The notes under the pieces were generated by a model that was given only the letters and a program-made list of their open reading frames with translations, was not told the origin of the DNA and made no database searches. This document shows, in pieces, positions 49,650-57,049 of a DNA stretch of 64,000 nucleotides. Source of the DNA: Streptomyces antioxidans (GTDB taxonomy: Bacteria; Actinomycetota; Actinomycetes; Streptomycetales; Streptomycetaceae); the NCBI RefSeq assembly GCF_000968685.2, contig NZ_LAKD02000030.1, forward strand, positions 52,504 through 116,503, read 5' to 3'. Positions within the stretch are counted from its first letter, which is position 1, and every line of letters starts with the position of its first letter. The translations under genes and the position numbers were made by a program.

Positions 49650-50339
49650 TTAACGCACGCCCAGCTCTTGGGCCAGCACCGCGGCCTGCACCCGGCTGCG
49701 CAGCTCCAGCTTGTTCAGCAGCCGGCTGACATGCGTCTTCACCGTCGCCTCCGCCATGGTGAGCCGTTCCGCGATCTGCGCGTTGGACAGCCCCTGCCCC
49801 AGACAGGCCAGCACCTCCCGCTCCCGCGGGGTGAGCGTGGCAAGCACCTCGGGTCCCGGCGCGGTGGGGGAGGGGGCGGCCCGGGGCCGGGCGAACTCCG
49901 CGATCAGACGCCGGGTGACCGCCGTGGCGATCATGCCCTCGCCGCGCCCCACCGTACGGACCGCCTCGATCAGATCGGCCGCCTCGCTGTCCTTGAGCAG
50001 AAACCCGGCGGCGCCCGCGCGCAGCGCCCCGAAGACATACTCGTCCAGGTCGAAGGTGGTCAGCACCAGTACGTCCGCCAACTGCTCGGCGACCACCTGG
50101 CGGGTGGCCGACACCCCGTCCAGCCGGGGCATCTGGACGTCCATGAGCACCACGTCGGGGCGCAGCGCACGGGCCATCTCCACCGCCTGGAGGCCGTCCA
50201 CCGCCTCGCCGACCACCTCCACATCGGGGGCGGACCGCAGGATCAGCACCAGCCCGGAGCGGACCGAGCCCTGGTCCTCGGCGACCAGCACCCGGATCGG
50301 CCGGGACGCGGAACGGGCGGGCGGGGCGGTCGGGGTCAC
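49650..50339 (-). CDS. NarL/LuxR-family response regulator
   Basis: 229 aa. The receiver domain has the acidic pair in 'VLVAEDQ', phospho-acceptor D67 in 'DVVLMDVQMP', and Lys in 'GFLLKDSE'. The LuxR-type HTH is at about 163-222 ('LTPREREVLACLGQGLSNAQIAERL'). The GTG is supported by AGGAG six bases upstream. It lies downstream of the histidine kinase with a 53-bp gap in the same direction, so they form a pair. The target genes are unknown; the adjacent membrane-protein gene is a candidate. Confidence 0.93.
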   Translation of the reverse strand: MTPTAPPARSASRPIRVLVAEDQGSVRSGLVLILRSAPDVEVVGEAVDGLQAVEMARALRPDVVLMDVQMPRLDGVSATRQVVAEQLADVLVLTTFDLDEYVFGALRAGAAGFLLKDSEAADLIEAVRTVGRGEGMIATAVTRRLIAEFARPRAAPSPTAPGPEVLATLTPREREVLACLGQGLSNAQIAERLTMAEATVKTHVSRLLNKLELRSRVQAAVLAQELGVR

Positions 50340-50392
50340 GGCGGCTCCTGGTCCTCGAAGGGGCATGGCGTGGGCTCATGGCGTGGGTCATG

Positions 50393-51631
50393 TCATGGCA
50401 CACGCTGGGCGCTCATGCTCTGAGCGCTCTCGTCGCCCAGCGGCAGCGCGGCCCGCACCTGCCACACCGTGCCCCCGGGCCCGGCGACCGGACCGGCGTC
50501 GAGGGTGCCGCCGAGCAGGGACACCCGCTCGCGCATCCCGATCAGCCCGGTGCCGGAGCCGGGCGCCCGGGGCCCCTCGCGGTCGCCGTACGGGCTGATG
50601 ACGCTGACCTCGAGCGGGCCGTCCGCGCGGTGCGCCAGCGTCACGTCCACCCGGCCGGGCGCGGCGTGCTTGAGGGCGTTGGTGAGCGATTCCTGGACGA
50701 TGCGGTACGCGGCGAGTTCGACCGGCGCGGGCAGCGGGGTGGCGCCCTCCGGCCGCTCGTCGCACAGGACGATGTCCTGGCCGCCGGGGCGGGCGTTGGT
50801 GCGGGCCTGCTCCAGCAGGGTGTCGAGCGCGTCGAGCGTGGAGGTGGCGGCCGGTGCCGAGGTCTCCCCGGGGTCCCGCAGCAGCCCGATCAGCCGGCGC
50901 ATCTCGGCCAGTCCGCGCACGCTGTTCTCCCGGATGACGCCTAGCGCCTCGTCGGTCGCGGCGGGGTCCTTCAGCGACAGCGCGGCGCTGGAGTGGATGG
51001 CGATGGCCGAGAGGTGGTTCGCCACCATGTCGTGGAGTTCGCGCGCCATCCGGGAGCGCTCCGAGGCCACCGCCTCCCGGCGGTCCAACTCGGCCAGCAG
51101 CGCGACGCGTTCGGCCTCCAGACGGGCCGCGGCGGCCTCCTCGCGGTGGTTGCGGACCACCGCCCCGGTCCACGCCGGGGTGAGGGTGAGCAGCCCGACG
51201 AACGTGCCGACCAGCAGCGCCAGGGGATCGTGGTAGACGGCCAGCGGCACCACGGTCGCCAGCACCGTGAGGAGCCCGCAGAGCCGGGGGATGCGCCGGG
51301 CGGCGCCGGGGCCCGAGTACATGACGGCCGCGTACACCAGGTCGGTGTACATCAGGAACGTCACGGCGAGACCCCCGCTGAGCACGTCGGCGGAGATCGC
51401 GGCGGTCCCCACGCCCAGGCCGACGAGGGGCCGGGAGCGCCGCAGCAGCTCGGACGCGGAGATCACGGCCAGCGCGAGCAGCCCCAGCCAGCGGGGCGTG
51501 TGGAAGAACGACTGGTTGTTGTGCACCCCCACCGCCCACATCAGGGCCCCGCCGAGCAGTCCGCTCAGGGCGATGAGGACGTCATGCCGGTGGGGGCGCG
51601 GGAGGTGGGGACGGGACGGCATGGCACCCAT
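50393..51631 (-). CDS. Sensor histidine kinase (HisKA_3 type)
   Basis: About 412 aa. Five or six membrane segments in the first 150 residues, a short coiled coil, then the dimerisation/phospho-acceptor motif 'ERSRMARELHDMVANHLSAI' with the His, and a C-terminal HATPase with 'AYRIVQESLTNALKHA' and 'GSGTGLIGMRERV'. It is the cognate kinase of the LuxR-type regulator downstream. The start is uncertain: the ATG at 51631 or one three codons later, neither with a good ribosome site. Confidence 0.92.
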   Translation of the reverse strand: MGAMPSRPHLPRPHRHDVLIALSGLLGGALMWAVGVHNNQSFFHTPRWLGLLALAVISASELLRRSRPLVGLGVGTAAISADVLSGGLAVTFLMYTDLVYAAVMYSGPGAARRIPRLCGLLTVLATVVPLAVYHDPLALLVGTFVGLLTLTPAWTGAVVRNHREEAAAARLEAERVALLAELDRREAVASERSRMARELHDMVANHLSAIAIHSSAALSLKDPAATDEALGVIRENSVRGLAEMRRLIGLLRDPGETSAPAATSTLDALDTLLEQARTNARPGGQDIVLCDERPEGATPLPAPVELAAYRIVQESLTNALKHAAPGRVDVTLAHRADGPLEVSVISPYGDREGPRAPGSGTGLIGMRERVSLLGGTLDAGPVAGPGGTVWQVRAALPLGDESAQSMSAQRVP

Positions 51632-51794
51632 CACACCACGGGGCGCGCGGGGCGGACCTCCCTCTTGGGGCCGGGCCCGCCCCCCGGCGGCGTACATCGA
51701 AGGATGCAGTCGGGATTCATCGCCGCCGACGACGCGGGCGGCCCGTCCGGCGCGGGAGGGTTGGGGCCAAGGGCAGACCGAGAGAGGAAACATC

Positions 51795-52346
51795 GTGGTT
51801 GTCGCGCTGATCATCGCCTGTGAGGTCGGCTTCTGGGTGCTGCTGGGCATCGGCATTCTGCTGCGCTACGTGGCGAAGATGCCGAAGGCGAGCACCGTGG
51901 TGCTGTTGTGCGAACCGGTGCTGGAGGTGGTGCTGTTCGTGACGACCGTGATCGACCTGAGGAACGGCGCGGAACCGGACTGGAAGCACGGTCTCGCCGC
52001 GGTCTACATCGGCTACTCGGCGGCGCTCGGCCATTCGACGGTCAAATGGGTCGACGCCCGGGTGGCGCACCGCTTCTTCGGCGGTCCGCCGCCGGTCAAG
52101 CCCGCGAAGTACGGTGTGGCGCGCACGCTGCACGAGTGGAAGACCGCCGGGCGCTGGGTGCTGGCCGCGGTCATCGCCATGGCACTGCTCCAGGGCGGGA
52201 TCTGGTACGTCGGCGACGACGGTGAGATCGGCTCGCTCCGCGACTGGCAGCTGAAGATGCTGTTCCTGATCGGCATCAATGTGGCCATCGCGCTCAGCTA
52301 CACGCTCTTTCCCAAGCGGGAGCGCTCCGCGTCGTCTGCCAGCTAA
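51795..52346 (+). CDS. Conserved membrane protein
   Basis: About 183 aa with five predicted membrane segments (about 2-24, 32-52, 66-84, 117-137, 152-172) and short basic loops; the middle loop contains 'RFFGGPPPVKPAKYG'. I do not recognise a functional family. The GTG after AGAGAGGAAAC begins directly at the first helix. It is divergent from the kinase gene with about 160 bp between them, so it could be a target or partner of that system. Confidence 0.75.
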   Translation: MVVALIIACEVGFWVLLGIGILLRYVAKMPKASTVVLLCEPVLEVVLFVTTVIDLRNGAEPDWKHGLAAVYIGYSAALGHSTVKWVDARVAHRFFGGPPPVKPAKYGVARTLHEWKTAGRWVLAAVIAMALLQGGIWYVGDDGEIGSLRDWQLKMLFLIGINVAIALSYTLFPKRERSASSAS

Positions 52347-52440
52347 CCCCCGTAACGGGCAGACGACGCCGGGCCCCGCCCCGCCCCGTCGGCCCCGGCG
52401 ACGCGCCACGCGCGGCCGGGCCGGCGGGGCCCGTGGCATT

Positions 52441-53013
52441 TCAGCGGTTCTCGCCCGGGACCCACAGGACGTCGCCGACCTCCTTGTTGGCCGAGCGGGC
52501 CAGGATGAACAGCAGGTCCGAGAGCCGGTTGAGATAGGTGGCGGTGAGCGGGTTCATCGAGTCCCGGTGCTCGCCGAGCGCGGCCCAGGTGGAGCGCTCG
52601 GCGCGGCGCGCCACCGTGCACGCCTGGTGCAGCAGCGCCGCGCCCGGTGAGCCGCCCGGGAGGATGAAGCTGCGCAGCTTCTGCAGCCCCTCCAGGAAGC
52701 GGTCGCAGTCCGCCTCCAGCTTGTCGATATAGCTCTGCTCCACGCGCAGCGGCGGATGGGCGGGGTCCGCCACCACGGGTGTGCACAGGTCCGCGCCCAC
52801 GTCGAACAGGTCGTTCTGGACGCGGACCAGCACCTTGACGATCTCGGAGGGCAGTTGGCCCAGGGAGATGGCCACCCCGATCGCGGCGTTCGCCTCGTTG
52901 GCGTCGGCGTACGCGCCGATCCGCGAATCGGTCTTGGCGGTGCGGCTCATATCGCCGAGGGCGGTGGAGCCCGAGTCGCCGGTGCGCGTGTAGATGCGGG
53001 TGAGGTTGACCAT
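52441..53013 (-). CDS. Cob(I)alamin adenosyltransferase (PduO type)
   Basis: 190 aa. Transfers the adenosyl group of ATP to cob(I)alamin to make coenzyme B12. It has the N-terminal P-loop variant 'TRIYTRTGDSGSTALGD' and 'KTDSRIGAYADANEANAAIG', then 'FILPGGSPGAALLHQACTVARRAER' and a C-terminal 'YLNRLSDLLFILAR'. These are the full PduO signatures. Upstream and downstream genes are unrelated, so it looks monocistronic. Confidence 0.95.
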   Translation of the reverse strand: MVNLTRIYTRTGDSGSTALGDMSRTAKTDSRIGAYADANEANAAIGVAISLGQLPSEIVKVLVRVQNDLFDVGADLCTPVVADPAHPPLRVEQSYIDKLEADCDRFLEGLQKLRSFILPGGSPGAALLHQACTVARRAERSTWAALGEHRDSMNPLTATYLNRLSDLLFILARSANKEVGDVLWVPGENR

Positions 53014-53052
53014 GGCCCCGAGCCTACGCGGCGGCTCGGAGGGCGCGCCCTC

Positions 53053-53808
53053 CTACGCCCCGGCCTGCTGGAAGAGCCGTGCCCCGAGGGTGACGGCCAC
53101 CGCCGCGAGCCCCGTGGCGACCACTGCGGCCAGCGCGATCTTCCCGTCCCCGTACTCCCCGGCGAAGGCGGCCCGCACCCCGTCCACGAGATAGCGGAAC
53201 GGCACGAAGTGCGAGGCGACGTCGAGCCAGCGGGGCCCGAGCGACATCGGCAGCAGGATCCCGGACAGCAGCATCGCGGGCATGGTGATGGAGTTGATGA
53301 CCGGCGCGAACCCCTGCGGCGAGACCACCCGCATCGCCAGCGCGTAGGAGAGCGAGGCGAGCGAGACGGTCAGCACGCCGACGAAGGCGAAGCCGATCAC
53401 CACGCCCAGCACCGGGGCACGCAGCCCGAGCGCCACCGCGACGCACACCAGCACCAGGGACTGCCAGAGCAGCTGGACGACGTCCTTGAGCACCCGGCCC
53501 ATCAGCAGGGCCAGCCGGCTGACCGGGGTCACCCGCATCCGCTCGATGACGCCCATACGGCGCTCGAGGATCAGCCCGATCCCGGTGAACGATGCGCTGA
53601 ACAGGCCGAGTTGGACGAGGATCCCGGGGACGATGGTCTGCCAGGAGCTGGCCCGGCCGCCGAGCGGCAGATCGGTGAGCAGCGGGCCGAAGAAGACGAG
53701 GAAGAGTAGCGGCTGGACCATTCCGAAGATCAGGGCGGGTTTGGAGCGCAGCGTCTGACGGGCGTAGCGGCCGAAGATCAGGGCCGTGTCGGAGACGAGA
53801 TGGGGCAT
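53053..53808 (-). CDS. ABC-2 type transporter permease
   Basis: About 251 aa with six membrane helices, of the DrrB/NodJ-like ABC-2 family; the characteristic stretch 'ERRMGVIERMRVTPVSRLALLMGR' follows the second helix. The ATG follows GAAGAAGG. It forms an exporter with the ATPase encoded directly upstream (35-bp gap), probably for a drug or lipid-like substrate. Substrate not determinable. Confidence 0.92.
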   Translation of the reverse strand: MPHLVSDTALIFGRYARQTLRSKPALIFGMVQPLLFLVFFGPLLTDLPLGGRASSWQTIVPGILVQLGLFSASFTGIGLILERRMGVIERMRVTPVSRLALLMGRVLKDVVQLLWQSLVLVCVAVALGLRAPVLGVVIGFAFVGVLTVSLASLSYALAMRVVSPQGFAPVINSITMPAMLLSGILLPMSLGPRWLDVASHFVPFRYLVDGVRAAFAGEYGDGKIALAAVVATGLAAVAVTLGARLFQQAGA

Positions 53809-53843
53809 GGGGCCTTCTTCCGGGACTTGCGGTGGGTGTTCTG

Positions 53844-54626
53844 TCAGACGGCGAGCGGGGCGGGGTTCTGCGGGGCGGTGCCGCGCCCGGTGATGGCGAT
53901 GAAGGCGTCCTGGAGGGTGGCGTCCGGTGCGCCGCCGTGCTCGGTCCTGAGCCGCTTCGCCGTCCCCTCGGCGGCCACCAGGCCCTGGTCGACGATGACC
54001 AGCCGGTCGGCCAGCGCCTCCGCCTCGTCCAGGTAGTGGGTGGTCAGGAAGACCGTCATGCCGTGCTCGGCGCGCAGCCGGCGGATCAACTGCCACAGAT
54101 CGGCGCGGCTGCCGGGGTCGAGCCCGGTGGTCGGCTCGTCCAGGAAGAGGATCTCGGGCCGGTGGACCAGGCCGAGGGCGATGTCCAGCCGCCGCCGCTG
54201 GCCGCCGGAGAGCGCGGCGCAGGGGCGGTCAAGCAGCTCGGCCAGGCCCAGGTCCCCGGCCAGCTCCCCGGCGCGGGCGGTGGCCTCGGCCTTGCCCATC
54301 CGGTAGAGCCGCCCCTGGGTGACCAGCTCCTCCCGTACGGAGACGGTCGGGTCGACGCCGCCGGACTGGGCCACATAGCCGATCCGCCGGCGCACCCCGG
54401 CCGGATCGCGGGCGAGGTCGTGCCCGGCGACGGTGGCGCTGCCGCCGGTGGGCGGGAGCAGCGTGGTGAGCATGCGCAGCGTGGTGGTCTTGCCCGCTCC
54501 GTTGGGTCCGAGGAAGCCGAGGATCTCACCGCGCTCGACGGTCAGGTCGATTCCGCGCACGGCTGCCACGGGGCCGCGCTTGGTCCGGAAGGTGTGGGTG
54601 AGGCCGTTCGTCGTGATGACTGCCAT
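53844..54626 (-). CDS. ABC transporter ATP-binding protein (DrrA-like)
   Basis: About 260 aa. Walker A GPNGAGKTT, Q-loop region 'VAQSGGVDPTVSVREEL', signature LSGGQRRRLDIA, Walker B 'ILFLDEPTTGLDP', and the C-terminal extension seen in daunorubicin-resistance type ATPases. The start is the ATG 12 codons inside a longer frame, because the fold begins there ('AVITTNGLTHTF'). It is divergent from a TetR gene, which probably controls it. Confidence 0.94.
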   Translation of the reverse strand: MAVITTNGLTHTFRTKRGPVAAVRGIDLTVERGEILGFLGPNGAGKTTTLRMLTTLLPPTGGSATVAGHDLARDPAGVRRRIGYVAQSGGVDPTVSVREELVTQGRLYRMGKAEATARAGELAGDLGLAELLDRPCAALSGGQRRRLDIALGLVHRPEILFLDEPTTGLDPGSRADLWQLIRRLRAEHGMTVFLTTHYLDEAEALADRLVIVDQGLVAAEGTAKRLRTEHGGAPDATLQDAFIAITGRGTAPQNPAPLAV

Positions 54627-54706
54627 GGGATCCAGAAAAACAGAGACGCACCAATTTTGCAATCACCCCAAAAATAAAGGAGCCCCAGCGAAGCTAGGAT
54701 GAGGCC
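54627..54706. promoter_or_regulatory. Divergent promoter region, ABC exporter / TetR
   Basis: 80 bp, strikingly AT-rich for this genome (TTTTGC ... CCCCAAAAATAAA). TAGGAT (54695-54700) lies six bases before the TetR ATG, a standard leaderless -10. Arms TTTTG and CAAAA (54655-54659, 54669-54673) form a weak dyad that might be the TetR operator. Confidence 0.55.
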
Positions 54707-55348
54707 ATGGCGGAAGGACTCAGGGAGCGGAAGAAGCGGCAGACCAGACAGCACATCTCGGACGTCGCGACCGGGCTGTTCATGGAGCGCGGCTTCGAGG
54801 CGGTCACGATCGCGGAGATCGCCGAGGCGGCCGAGGTCTCCGTCAACACGGTCTACAACTACTTCCCGGCCAAGGAGGACCTGTTCGTCGACCGCGAGGA
54901 GGAGATCATCGACCGCCCCTCCCGGCTCGTACGGGAGCGTGCGGCCGGACAGTCGGCGGCGCGGGCGCTGATGGACCAGCTGCGCCAGGACATCCGCGAA
55001 CGGCACCCCTATGTCGGGCTGAGCGAGGGCTATGACCGGTTCCGGCAGGTCATCGTCGAGTCGCCGACGCTGATGGCCAGGCTCTTCGCCATCCAGGGGA
55101 AGGCGGTCAACCAGCTCGGGATCACCCTGCGCGAGGAGGCAGGGGCCGACCCCGACGACCCCAGGCCCGAGTTCATCGCCCACCAGCTCGTCGGGTTGCA
55201 GAACGCGGTGCTGCGCTCGATCATCCGCGGGCTCGCGGAGGGCGGCGGTGTGGACGCCGTCGCCGACGATGCCCTCCGTAAGGTCGACGTCATGGAGTCG
55301 CTGCTGAGCGACACGGTCCTCAACTATGCGGCGAAGAACACACCGTGA
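54707..55348 (+). CDS. TetR-family regulator
   Basis: 213 aa. The N-terminal HTH is at about 10-57 ('ISDVATGLFMERGFEAVTIAEIAEAAEVSVNTVYNYFPAKEDLF') and a divergent helical ligand-binding domain follows. Its gene is back to back with the ABC exporter genes with 80 bp between, the usual arrangement of a repressor and its transporter target. The ligand is unknown. Confidence 0.94.
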   Translation: MAEGLRERKKRQTRQHISDVATGLFMERGFEAVTIAEIAEAAEVSVNTVYNYFPAKEDLFVDREEEIIDRPSRLVRERAAGQSAARALMDQLRQDIRERHPYVGLSEGYDRFRQVIVESPTLMARLFAIQGKAVNQLGITLREEAGADPDDPRPEFIAHQLVGLQNAVLRSIIRGLAEGGGVDAVADDALRKVDVMESLLSDTVLNYAAKNTP

Positions 55349-55474
55349 CGCGCGTTACGAGGGGCTGCCCGCAGGGGTGAACGGACGTTAAGGTCCGGCA
55401 CATCGGACTGTCGACAGATCAGACGGATCGTCGGCGGCGCGGACGGAAGCTACCGAAATAGAGAGGTGTGTGTC

Positions 55475-56323
55475 GTGGCCAAGAAGCTCGCGGTCATCGG
55501 AGCCGGACTCATGGGGTCCGGTATCGCGCAGGTCTCGGCCCAGGCCGGCTGGGACGTGGTGCTGCGCGATGTGACCGACGAGGCGCTGCGGCGCGGCACG
55601 GACGGAATCCGGGCCTCGTACGACAAGTTCGTCTCCAAGGGCAAGCTGGCGGCGGACGAGGCCGAGCGGGCGCTGGGCCGGATCATCACCACCACCGACC
55701 TCGACGCCGCCGCCGACGCGGATGTCGTGGTGGAGGCGGTCTTCGAGAAGATCGAGGTCAAGCGGGAGATCTTCGCCACCCTCGATGAGCTGGTCAAGGA
55801 CGACACGGTCCTGGCCTCGAACACCTCGGCCATCCCGATCACCAAGATCGCCGCGGCCACCCGGCGCCCGGAGCGGGTCGTCGGCACCCACTTCTTCTCG
55901 CCGGTGCCGATGATGGGGCTGTGCGAGCTGGTGCGCGGTCACAAGACGAGCGATGAAACCCTGGCCGCCGCACGGGAGTTCGCGGAGGGCGTCGGCAAGA
56001 CCTGTATCGTCGTCAACCGCGATGTCGCGGGTTTCGTCACCACCCGGCTGATCTCCGCCCTCGTCGTGGAAGCGGCGAAGCTGTACGAGTCGGGGGTCGC
56101 CACGGCCGAGGACATCGACACCGCCTGCAAGCTCGGCTTCGGCCATGCGATGGGACCCCTCGCGACGGCCGACCTCACCGGCGTGGACATCCTGCTGCAC
56201 GCCACCGACAACATCTACACCGAGTCGCAGGACGAGAAGTTCGCACCGCCGGAGAGCATGCGCCGGATGGTCGATGCCGGGGACATCGGCCGGAAGAGCG
56301 GCGAGGGCTTCTACCGCTACTGA
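55475..56323 (+). CDS. 3-hydroxybutyryl-CoA dehydrogenase family protein
   Basis: 282 aa NAD(P)-dependent 3-hydroxyacyl-CoA dehydrogenase. The Rossmann motif is 'LAVIGAGLMGSGIAQV'. The catalytic His is in 'VVGTHFFSPVPMM', the Glu partner in 'LCELVRG', and 'SNTSAIPITKIA' and the C-terminal 'DTACKLGFGHAMGPL' domain are typical. It reduces acetoacetyl-CoA or similar substrates in fatty-acid or polyhydroxybutyrate/butyrate metabolism. The GTG follows AGAGG at eight bases. It stands alone; the next gene is unrelated. Confidence 0.95.
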   Translation: MAKKLAVIGAGLMGSGIAQVSAQAGWDVVLRDVTDEALRRGTDGIRASYDKFVSKGKLAADEAERALGRIITTTDLDAAADADVVVEAVFEKIEVKREIFATLDELVKDDTVLASNTSAIPITKIAAATRRPERVVGTHFFSPVPMMGLCELVRGHKTSDETLAAAREFAEGVGKTCIVVNRDVAGFVTTRLISALVVEAAKLYESGVATAEDIDTACKLGFGHAMGPLATADLTGVDILLHATDNIYTESQDEKFAPPESMRRMVDAGDIGRKSGEGFYRY

Positions 56324-56478
56324 GGGCCTTGGTGCGGCGCCAGGCCCGGGACTCACCCGCCCGGGTGAATTCGGTATCGGTTCGCTTACAGACGGCAACT
56401 TCCTCGTATGAGAGGCAGTCAGTTCTGTAGACAGAAATGGCGCATTGACGACACGACGCACCGTATTGGGGAGCGCAT

Positions 56479-56802
56479 ATGCACATCAAGGGCGACCACG
56501 CCGAGCTGGTCGTCGGGGGCCGACTGGACGTCCGGAGCGCGGCGGACGCCCGTACGGCCCTGCACACTGCCGTCGACGCGGGCGGCGGGGATCTCGTCCT
56601 CGACCTGACCGCACTGGACTCCTGGGACGCCACCGGGCTCGGGGTGATCATGGGCGCGCACCGCAGGGCCGGCCGGGTGGGCAGACGGCTGGTGCTGCGC
56701 GGGGTGCCGCCCCAGATGCAGCGGCTGCTGGTGGCCACCCGGCTGCACCGCATCCTCGCGATCGAGGGCGGACTGGAGGCGGAGTCCCTGCCGCGCGTCT
56801 GA
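56479..56802 (+). CDS. STAS-domain protein with altered phosphorylation site
   Basis: 107 aa, one STAS domain, the fold of anti-sigma factor antagonists. The loop reads DSWDATGLGVI, where SpoIIAA-like antagonists have D-S-S-G with a phosphorylatable Ser; here that Ser is Ala and the next residue is Thr. The usual kinase switch may thus be absent or moved to the Thr. Downstream is a repeated GC-rich spacer and then the large ATPase-like gene. The partner is unknown. Confidence 0.88.
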   Translation: MHIKGDHAELVVGGRLDVRSAADARTALHTAVDAGGGDLVLDLTALDSWDATGLGVIMGAHRRAGRVGRRLVLRGVPPQMQRLLVATRLHRILAIEGGLEAESLPRV

Positions 56803-56820
56803 GCGGCGGGGACCCTGCCC

Positions 56821-56908
56821 GGGGCGGCGGGCTTTCCCGGGGCGGTGTGGGCCCCCTGACGGGGCGGCGGGTTTCCCGGGGCGGCGTGGGCCTCCCACGG
56901 GGCGGTGG
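56821..56908. repeat. Imperfect tandem repeat, about 40 bp
   Basis: Two copies starting GGGGCGGCGGG and running through TTTCCCGGGGCGG then GTGGGCC (56821-56860 and 56861-56898), with a third partial copy. It is located between the STAS gene and the ATPase-like gene; non-coding. Confidence 0.6.
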
Positions 56909-57049
56909 ATACTGTGAGCAGATCCAGGCCGTCTGATACGGCCCGGGGTCCGGCGAGCGCCGGACACATTCCCTACGGCGGCACCGGACCAGAAGCGAAG
57001 GCAGGCCGGGGAGCCTTGGAGCACGCCACGCATCTGGGGGGCAAGGACA

